From assembly GCA_963971575.1 (NCBI GenBank), contig OZ020612.1, forward strand, positions 68,631,869-68,695,868: a stretch of DNA of 64,000 nt, given 5' to 3'. A program made the position numbers and the translations under genes. This DNA comes from Liopterus haemorrhoidalis. Lineage: Eukaryota > Arthropoda > Insecta > Coleoptera > Dytiscidae. Below the pieces are notes generated by a model. The model did not search any database. It was not told the origin of the DNA and saw nothing but the letters and a program-made list of their open reading frames with translations. Of this stretch, positions 56,965 through 64,000 are shown in pieces; position 1 is the first letter of the stretch; each line of letters begins with the position of its first letter.

Positions 56965-57760
56965 TTAGAACTTCTGGCGTGTGAATGATCGTTTATTGCG
57001 TACTTGTGTGACTCGATATTTACGTACCAGTTTGTGGTACAGAATTCTATTTGTCGCTAGTTTAATCCATGTACTTCGACAGAGGGGTTTTTCGTTCCTA
57101 GTCTGGACTAAACAGTTGACATAACTTGAGGTTATTTTTAGCTTATATTGGTAGCGTTGTTTTGGAGCGCCTGTGCCTCTAACATGTATTTTTAGTCCCG
57201 TTAAGTAATTTTACATACAGTTATTTCAAATGTCTAATTTAACATAAATTGTTAAACCGTGATTTAATAATAATATATATCTTAATTTAATGATGAGAGA
57301 ACCGGGGTTCAATTTCTCAATTCTCCTCAAATTTTCAATGTATTTAATCGTATCTATAAGGTAGTGTTATTCGTCAATATATTAGTATTATTATTTTTTA
57401 AGATTAGTTCACTCAACTTTTTTTCCTATATTAAGAATATACCAACAAATTTTAAACAGACGATATTGTATGATAAACGTATTTTTTTATATATGTATTT
57501 TTCTGTTGCTTTATGTATTTTTGTAGTTTATTTCAATATTTCTGATATGTTGATCATACAATTTAATTTTTAAGATATTACCTGTTAAATAATATACAAG
57601 GATTTTTACCATTTCACCGTAGCCATAATCATTGTGATTTTATTTATTTATTTATTTATTTTTATTTATTTATTATACCACAAAATTATTACAGATTTAT
57701 ATATATATATCTTTTTCAAAGTTGTTTCACAAAATTAAAAAAAAAAATACTTTTATTTTG
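56965..57760. other. AT-rich sequence with (TTTA)n
   Basis: A TTTA tract lies at about 57637-57674 and a short (TA)n at about 57697-57710. The 69-codon hydrophobic frame at 57364 is low complexity; no gene supported. Confidence 0.4.
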
Positions 57761-57794
57761 ATTTTGTTATAAATATAAGCAATTCACTGAAGAA

Positions 57795-58472
57795 ATGGAC
57801 GCAGCAGTACGTATGGATTTTTGTTTTGAAATGTTTGAAAAAATTAATTCCGACCCAACAATGTCGAGAATTTTATTTACTGACGAAGCAACGTTTACTC
57901 TAAATGGTGAAGTGCACAAACAAAATTTTAGGAACTGGAGTCGAGAAAATTTACATTTGTTTCATTCCTCCCGAACTCAAAGGCCGCAAAAATTAAATGT
58001 TTGGGTAGGGATAATAGGAACCAATATTACAGGGCCTTTTTTTATTGACTGTAACCTTAATGCCGCAAAATATCTAGCCCTTTTGCAAAACCAAATATTA
58101 CCTGCGTTGCGAAACCTGAATATTAATGGACAAGTATGGTTTCAACATGATGGCGCACAAGTCAATTATTCTAGAATAGTTAAAGAATATTTACATAGAA
58201 CTTTCCCAAATAGCTGGATTGGAAGAGGAGGGTCGATGAATTGGCCAGCGAGATCTCCGGATTTGGCACCCAATGATTTTTTTTATTGGGGATATTTAAA
58301 GGCTAAAGTATATAATGGAGAACTTAGGGATGTTGCTGAACTGTAAGACAAAATTGTTCAAGCGTCCAACAATATACCTCAAGAGCAATTGCTGAATGTT
58401 TTGAATCATTTTTATGATCGCTTAACATTTTGTATGCAAGTAAACGGACAAACTTTTGAACATTTATTATAA
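57795..58472 (+). pseudogene. DD41D mariner transposase, 5' truncated
   Basis: The frame begins in the catalytic half (MDAAVRMDFCFEMFEK) and contains LFTDEATFTLNGEVHKQN (first Asp), WFQHDGAQ (second Asp) and NWPARSPDLAPNDFFYWGYL (last Asp). Forty-one residues separate the second and last Asp. A TAA at 58344-58346 interrupts it, and the same frame continues DKIVQASNNIPQEQLLN to a final stop at 58470-58472. The DNA-binding half and terminal repeats were not found. Confidence 0.85.
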
Positions 58473-59440
58473 GTTTTTATTAATTATTTATTTTTATTTG
58501 TATTTTCAATAAAATATTTTGATTTTGCTAGTAAATATGGTTTTGTCTATGTTGTAATGAAAATGAACACGATTTATATTGCTGTCAAAAACTGTATCCA
58601 TGGTAATGACATAGTACATGTTGTATTAAAAAATAAATACATATAGGCTTTTCCAAACCTTTAAGCGCAACAAGATGGAATTTTAATTTTTTTAAGTTGT
58701 CACGGGCTAATTGTTTAATTTTTGAATTTGGCTTTTGCAAAATAAAATGATCAAAAACTTTAATTAAACAGTTGCTAGATTTCAAAATCTAGTTCCGCTT
58801 AATCCAAAGAAACAGGCTATAAATCATGACGGTTTAAAATAAAAATTTATTATACCTGCACTTATTTTCAAATATCCAAATGTCTTTTGTGTTTTTATCT
58901 GTGTACATATTACGCAACTAGTTAAATATATTAGACTGAAAAATCTTTGTATATTATTTAATCAGTATTTAAGTTTTAGTTTAAATAGCAGTTTCATTTT
59001 GACTAATAAGATTTCTTTTTTAGGGCGGTGAAGAAAACTGCAGCCTAATGTGACAATATTTGTACATCAACCCCGCTCGACAATAATCTAAAGTGACTGT
59101 GTTAAAATGACTTAGCTATTAAGTTCCTATCGTTCAACGTTGATATTTAAATCTGTACTGATCTTATCAGTCTAAATTCATAAAATAATATAAAAAATAA
59201 GTTCTGTTTTTAAAACAATAACCATTTCAAACGTCAATAATTTATTATAAGTATAATTACTTAACAGTAATATAAGTATATAAGTAATTTTGTGATTACA
59301 TAAATTGTTTTACATGGTATGTGATTGTATTAATAAATTTATTACTAATGTATTGCGTTCTTTTATTTCTTTTTGATTTATTCTTTTAATTATTGAAGAA
59401 GAAGAAGGTAGTTTTTAAGAAATATAGAGCAATAGTATAC
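58473..59440. other. AT-rich sequence, no feature
   Basis: No supported feature. Confidence 0.4.
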
Positions 59441-59865
59441 CGTATTTTTCGGACCATAAGACGCACCGGACGATAAGACCCACCCCAAATTTATGAGAGA
59501 ATTTTTAGAAAGAATATTTATTATTACAATAACTTGTACCAGCAACATTCTGTTCATCTTCACTCTCTGTACTATCATTCGTCTCGTTAATGTCATTGTT
59601 CGTATTATTTTCGTCTGAACTATTGTTGTCAATCTCTTCAAAAACCAAGTCATCTTCGATACTATCCAATGCATTGCTTACTCCGAATTTCTTAAAAGAC
59701 TTTATAATCGTCTTTTCTTTTACCCTCCCATGAATTTTTTACCCAGGTACTTTTGAAATTGTCGTCCGTTTCATCCGTTGTTGTAACATCGCGGTTTGGC
59801 TTTACTTTTCGTTTGTCCGCAGAAAATTATTAAATGGTTTATTAATCGACCCAAGGGTTGTCGTT
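59441..59865 (-). pseudogene. pogo/Tigger-like transposon end with transposase tail
   Basis: The end CGTATTTTTCGGACCATAAG followed by ACGCACC is a widely shared transposon terminus. On the minus strand the frame reads KEKTIIKSFKKFGVSNALDS, IEDDLVFEEIDNNSSDE and a Ser/Asp/Asn-rich tail, matching the carboxy-terminal SFKKCGISNALDGTEDD signature of pogo/Tigger transposases. Upstream parts are broken by frameshifts and by the LINE at 59866. Confidence 0.7.
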
Positions 59866-60700
59866 GACTTTTATTTTTTTTTATTTATTGAATTGGCGGC
59901 ACAACAGGACAGTGTCCCAATAATAGTGCAACACTGATATACAAAAAGAAAAATTTACAGTGTACATGTAAAATATTAATTCATTTATACAAAAACAAAA
60001 ATAATATAGAATAGAAAAAAAAAAAAGTAATAATAATAATAACAATTAAATTACGCAAAATACAATTTTATACAAAATTTACTATAAATAATAGTTTTAA
60101 AGACAATTTTTTATGACCCTTTTAAAAGTAAGAATATTTGAATTGAAAATATCTGGAAAAGATTCTAATGCGGAATATTTATTAAAAATTAAACATAATC
60201 TGTTAACAGGTGAATTATACGCCGAATTAGTGCGGTTACGTGGTAAGGAAAAGAGATCATTAGTTCTAGTATTATAGGATGGTACGTGAAACATTAGAAT
60301 GTTTAAGATTTCTGGACAATCAACTACATTATTAATAATTTTAAACAGAAATGATAAATCTAGAAATAATCGTCTTTTCTCAAGAGACATTATATTAATC
60401 TTTGAAGTAGGAAATTTCCGACTGTAATATTTAACAAATCTATCCTGAATATTCTCAATACGTTTTATATAGGTAATATAGTTAGGACACCAACAAATCG
60501 TAGAAAACTCAAGATGACTTCTCACTAGAGTGAAATATAAAGATAGTATAGTCTTGCATTTCACAAAAGGTTTACTAACTCTTAATAAAAATCCTAACAT
60601 TCTGTATGATTTTTGTATAATGGTATTGATATGAACACCAAATATCAATTTAGAATCTAAAATAAGGTTGTAAGGTCGTAAGATTTGTAAGGTCTAAAGA
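59866..60700 (-). pseudogene. 5'-truncated LINE, same family as 3130-5838
   Basis: The 183-codon frame (60648-60097) reads IIQKSYRMLGFLLRVSKPF, LYFTLVRSHLEFSTICWCPN, IENIQDRFVKYYSRKFP, SLEKRRLFLDLSFLFKIINN and continues to a normal tail. It parallels the LINE at 5463-5838 (LVRSQLEFCTICWSPQ, LSLENRRTIMDINLIYKILNN). The 3' end is A-rich (AATAAATAAAAAAAAATAAA on the minus strand). Inserted in or next to pogo-like sequence. Confidence 0.85.
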
Positions 60701-60811
60701 AATTACTAATTCTTTATTCATTTCTATTATATTTTCTTGGTTGATTCTGTTTTATGCGCCCTGAATTGATTCCACACTAATATCGCACACTTTTGAAACA
60801 ACGCACCTGTA

Positions 60812-60850
60812 TCTTCGGACCATAAGACGCACCCCAAATCAATCCAAAAA
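60812..60850. repeat. Second pogo-like terminal sequence
   Basis: CTTCGGACCATAAGACGCAC recurs in the same orientation as at about 59446, so it is a direct rather than inverted copy and may mark a second element or a duplication. Confidence 0.5.
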
Positions 60851-60889
60851 TAAATAACATACAATACAATTTACAATATTTTTCTCATT

Positions 60890-61080
60890 TCTTTCTTCTT
60901 GCTCCAATGTCCCTCTCCTTCTTCCTGTTGCTCTAATTCTACATCAATAGAGCAATATTGATGTTAGTATATATTTGTTCAATTTTGTAAACTCTTTGTA
61001 TTCTGATGAGCCGAAATACGTATTAATAAATTTAAATATTTTGAAACATTACCGAGTGTTTTATTTCAAGTTTTATTATG
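60890..61080 (+). repeat. Possible Penelope-type 3' tail remnant
   Basis: Contains CTGATGAGCCGAAATACG, which has the CTGATGA and GAAA words of a hammerhead motif but almost no sequence between them to form stem II. Upstream is the complement of the AGGAGAGGGACATTGGAGCA block seen near 18790. Confidence 0.35.
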
Positions 61081-61174
61081 CCCTTTATATTTAGCCCCCC
61101 TTGAAAAAAATATTACGGGCGCCCAAGTACGTAATAACAATCTTTTAAAATCACCCTGTTCAATATAATACACT

Positions 61175-62240
61175 TAAAAAATTGATGTGAAGTGTGAATT
61201 TTCACACATTGCAGGGTTTTGCAGGTATATAATAAGTGAAGGCGGCTGATTGTGTAGGACAAATTTTGCTTTGTAGTAACCACGGCAAAATGAACGATCT
61301 TTTTAAAATAATTTATCGTCTGTTAATCTCAGAGCTTTAAAAACAAATTTTATGTTAAAATATTTTTTTGTTAATTTTAATTCGAATACCTAATATCATT
61401 ATTTAGGTTTCTAAATAAGTGCAGTATTTTTTTTATATAACAAGGTTCATTAAGATTTTGAAAATTGCGCCTATGGCTTTCATTGGTTGTCTTAAATCAT
61501 ACGCTCCGCCCCTCTGGTTTCGTATAATGACTAATAGAATGAAAATATAATTCCACTTGGTTATTAAATTTACGCTCTTGAAAATTAAATTCAAAATTTG
61601 CTAAAATATAACTAGAATTTTAACAAATTAATTTAAACAAAATAAAAATTAAAAAAAAAAAACTAAAAAAAAAATTGACTCCACAAGCTAGGAACGAACC
61701 TGCGTCGTGTATAACAAATCTGTATAGTTGGCGCGCAACATAGCCTCTAGACCACCACACGCTTAACAACTCAGCGTGTTATATGAGTATAAGCTATATG
61801 CATCGTCAACCAAAAAACACAAAAAATGCGTTATTTTCCGAAAACATAATCTGATCAAAAATTCCTGTTGTACTATTCCGGTTCACATCAATGTACATTA
61901 CTTAGAATTTTTTCAGATTTTTAGTTTAAACCATCTGAGCTACAGGGTGTGGGACAAAATTTTTTTCGCACAATTTTGGCAAAAATAGCGTCAAAATAAT
62001 TTATTTTGCAAAAATAAAATTTTGATCGTTAATCCACGTACTAAGGGCTTTAATTTGATACCCTATTCAGAATTTAAAAAAAATATTTTTTTTTTCGATG
62101 AGCACATATTTGTTTATATTTTTAGGGGGATAAGTTTTTTAAATGTTTTAGTATTTTTCCTATGTGCGGGTCAAAGAGTTGTATAAGCATGCCAAATTTC
62201 AACTCTCTAGGTTTAGCCGTTTGGCTACAATTTTTACCGA

Positions 62241-62294
<54 letters not shown>

Positions 62295-62346
62295 GACAAA
62301 ATGACGGTATAAGGGTTTTTTGGTCATACCTACAAAACCCTAAAAA
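61175..62346 (+). mobile_element. 'Family A' repeat, copy A4
   Basis: From AAAAAATTGATGTGAAGTGT to TACAAAACCCTAAAAAT, with an extra insert at about 61245-61350. The tRNA-like block is at about 61676-61770 on the minus strand, with TGGTCTAGAGGCTATG (A box) and GGTTCGTTCC (B box). A (CAGA)n tract lies at about 62240-62293. It ends about 230 bp upstream of the argininosuccinate lyase start codon. Confidence 0.8.
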
Positions 62347-62574
62347 TATGAAATCAGTTTGTTGGCAATCAAACAATTTGCGCCAATAAAAGGACTATTA
62401 AAAAAATATTTACGAACACAATTAAAAAATATTTATCATATTGGTTCACTGAAAATATTTTATATTTTACGTTATTTTTTTTAATTCAAATTTTATCTTT
62501 CTTTGACCTAAGATACTAAAAGGTCGTTTCTAACTTTTAATCAATTAAAACTAGTGCTTACTTTGCATTTAACA

Positions 62575-62577
62575 ATG
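62575..62577 (+). CDS. Asl: Argininosuccinate lyase exon 1 (ATG only)
   Basis: AACAATG is followed directly by GTAAGTG, a strong donor. The next exon opens in phase 0 with GATGATGGTTCAAAA, which has no in-frame Met before the conserved SKLWGGRF block, so this ATG with a 52-bp intron is the best start. Upstream sequence is AT-rich 5' region. Confidence 0.7.
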
Positions 62578-62629
62578 GTAAGTGTAAGTACATCTGAAAA
62601 TATATCAAATTAATTAATTATTTTTGCAG

Positions 62630-62914
62630 GATGATGGTTCAAAATTATGGGGAGGAAGATTTTGTTCTTCCACACATCCATGTCTTGAAAGACTTAATTG
62701 TTCAATTCATATTGATAAACGTATGTATGCTGAAGATATCAAAGGAAGTCAGGCGTACGCAAAAGCTTTGAATAAAATTAATTTATTAACAAATGAAGAA
62801 TGTATGAGTATTATAGAAGGATTGGATACGGTAAAAGAGGAGTGGGATACTGGCAAAATCAAAATAAGGACTGGAGATGAAGATATACATACGCTTAATG
62901 AACGAAGATTGAAG
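62630..62914 (+). CDS. Asl: Argininosuccinate lyase exon 2
   Basis: Argininosuccinate lyase splits argininosuccinate into arginine and fumarate in the cytosol (arginine synthesis and urea cycle) and belongs to the fumarase/aspartase superfamily, acting as a homotetramer. This 95-codon exon gives DDGSKLWGGRF, LNCSIHIDKRMYAEDIKGSQ, AYAKAL, LLTNEE, and DEDIHTLNERRLK, which follow the animal enzyme residue by residue from about position 7 to 95. Splice sites TTTTTGCAG and AAG|GTAAGA keep phase 0. No internal stop. An open-frame start at 62624 lies in the intron. Confidence 0.95.
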
Positions 62915-63258
62915 GTAAGAAGATAACAATAAAATTTTGCTTGTATGTAGCAATTTCATCTTATGCCGGGTTTATTTTACACTAGTAAACAGGATAGCTA
63001 CTAGATCTAGTTGCTATTCCGTTCATTATACTATACCTTAATTAGGATAGTAGGTGTTTACACAACACGACTGTAGTATCGACGCTACTATCCCAAAGCC
63101 AGGATAAAAGTACCAAGTGACAACCTTATACGGGTTGACCAATTTTCAAAAACCGACATTGCAAAACAGAAGCAAACAATTTTGATGTGATATCTCAATC
63201 ATGTGTTTTAGAAATAAGGCGGAAATATGCAATATTACAGAAAATTTTATATTTTCAG

Positions 63259-63390
63259 GAAATTATTGGGGTTGCTGCTACTAAATTACATGTAGGGCGA
63301 AGCCGTAATGATCAAGTTGTCACAGATATGAAACTTTGGTTACGAACTGCCGTAAAAGAATTACAGATATTAATAAAGCAACTTATCGAG
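63259..63390 (+). CDS. Asl: Argininosuccinate lyase exon 3
   Basis: Forty-four codons in phase 0 at both ends (TATTTTCAG acceptor, GAG|GTAAGG donor). It encodes [20 protein letters not shown], then [10 protein letters not shown] is one of the superfamily's conserved regions and contributes active-site residues. Confidence 0.95.
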
Positions 63391-63633
63391 GTAAGGAAAT
63401 AATGTTAATAGTATATTCCTTAAGTAAATAACATTGTATTATCAATTTTAAATCTAACTCTTCATCACTGTTTAAAGATTTCATCATAAACATTGGCTTG
63501 TACCCCTTATTGAAACACCTGTACATAATGTTCCACTATAATTAAATGTTGTAGTTCTTAAAAGTAGTTTTAAATCACAAGCTTATCCCTGAATTTAAAA
63601 GCTAGAACTAAAATTAATCGTTTTATTTGTTAG

Positions 63634-63734
63634 GTAATGGTGAACAGAGCAAGCAATGAAATGGAAATTCTAATGCCAGGGTACACGCATCTTCAAAGGG
63701 CTCAACCTGTAAGGTGGAGTCATTGGATTCTAAG
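63634..63734 (+). CDS. Asl: Argininosuccinate lyase exon 4
   Basis: Begins after TTTGTTAG in phase 0: [20 protein letters not shown], then [13 protein letters not shown]. The [10 protein letters not shown] block includes the conserved Thr-His of the active site. Ends CTAAG|GTAATA in phase 2. Confidence 0.95.
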
Positions 63735-63816
63735 GTAATAAATATATACATATAGCACATTTGTGTAAAAAGTTTCGATAGATTACTACTGCTAATATTT
63801 GTAATATTATGTTTAG

Positions 63817-64000
63817 TCATTGTTGGAGACTAAAAGCAGATGCAGATAAACTGAAGAATATTATGAAAAGCATTAGTTTACTTCCTTTGGGAAGTGGAGC
63901 AATCGCTGGAAATCCATTTGGTATCGACAGGCTAGCATTAGCATCTGATCTGGGCTTTGAAGGAGTTACATTAAATAGTATGCAAGCAGTTGGAGACAGA
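63817..64000 (+). CDS. Asl: Argininosuccinate lyase exon 5 (runs off window)
   Basis: Acceptor TATGTTTAG, completing a Ser codon, then HCWRLKADADKLKNIMK, LLPLGSGAIAGNPFGIDR and LNSMQAVGDR up to the window end. LPLGSGA-AGNP is strongly conserved. The catalytic SSxMPxKxNP loop lies beyond the window, so the gene is partial here. Confidence 0.95.

Noticed and set aside
62240..62293. Short regular repeats resembling a CRISPR array
   Set aside because: It is a CAGA tetranucleotide microsatellite without spacers, in a eukaryotic genome.

Overview
This is an AT-rich nuclear segment from an animal, almost certainly an insect. It has spliced genes with GT-AG introns, some of them very small, long repeat-filled introns, and dense arthropod-type transposons (mariner DD41D, Tc1, hAT, piggyBac-like, Harbinger-like, pogo-like, non-LTR retrotransposons, a tRNA-derived SINE). 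Only two host genes can be supported, both on the + strand. Species cannot be fixed from the sequence.

Host gene 1 (24572-53523) encodes a long, low-complexity, Ser/Asn/Lys-rich protein that I do not recognise. Six exons can be chained: 24572-24769, 45213-47844, 49047-49631, 49941-51291, 51358-51512 and 53351-53523. All splice phases agree and the sum (5094 nt) is divisible by three, giving 1697 visible residues. The 5' end is missing, so the true first exon lies upstream, possibly outside the window. The 20.4-kb intron between the first two visible exons is filled with transposons. Host gene 2 (62575 to the window end) is the 5' part of argininosuccinate lyase; its first coding exon is a bare ATG.

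Layout. 0.5-1.8 kb: a transposon-associated ORF abutting a reverse transcriptase fragment. 2.5-2.8 kb: a palindromic element. 3.1-5.8 kb: a LINE carrying two inverted copies of one MITE, one of which holds a third insertion. 7-9.2 kb: inverted repeats and a second LINE. 10-12.2 kb: Harbinger-like and hAT-like elements. 13-14.3 kb: a dead Tc1. 15.1-17.2, 23.2-24.1, 42.9-43.3 and 51.6-53.1 kb: copies of a complex repeat with ~175-bp monomers and a ~1.96-kb higher-order period. 19.6-20.15 kb: a large foldback with Penelope-type hammerhead-ribozyme motifs and (TA)n. 26-41 kb: mariner DD41D remnants, hAT elements and several copies of a ~1-kb family ('family A') that carries a variable tRNA-like block; one copy is split by an ISL2EU-like deletion derivative and by a SINE-bearing repeat. 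43.4-44.7 kb: a hAT-like element inside a LINE RNase H fragment. 54-57 kb: a hAT-like element holding an almost intact Tc1-type (DD38E-spaced) transposon. 57.8-61 kb: DD41D mariner, pogo-like and LINE remnants. 61.2-62.3 kb: another family A copy just upstream of argininosuccinate lyase.

The transposons are independent insertions and do not form a joint system. Many can be dated relative to each other because they interrupt readable reverse transcriptase, RNase H or transposase frames, which also gives exact target-site duplications. Short intervals not listed are AT-rich sequence in which I see no feature.
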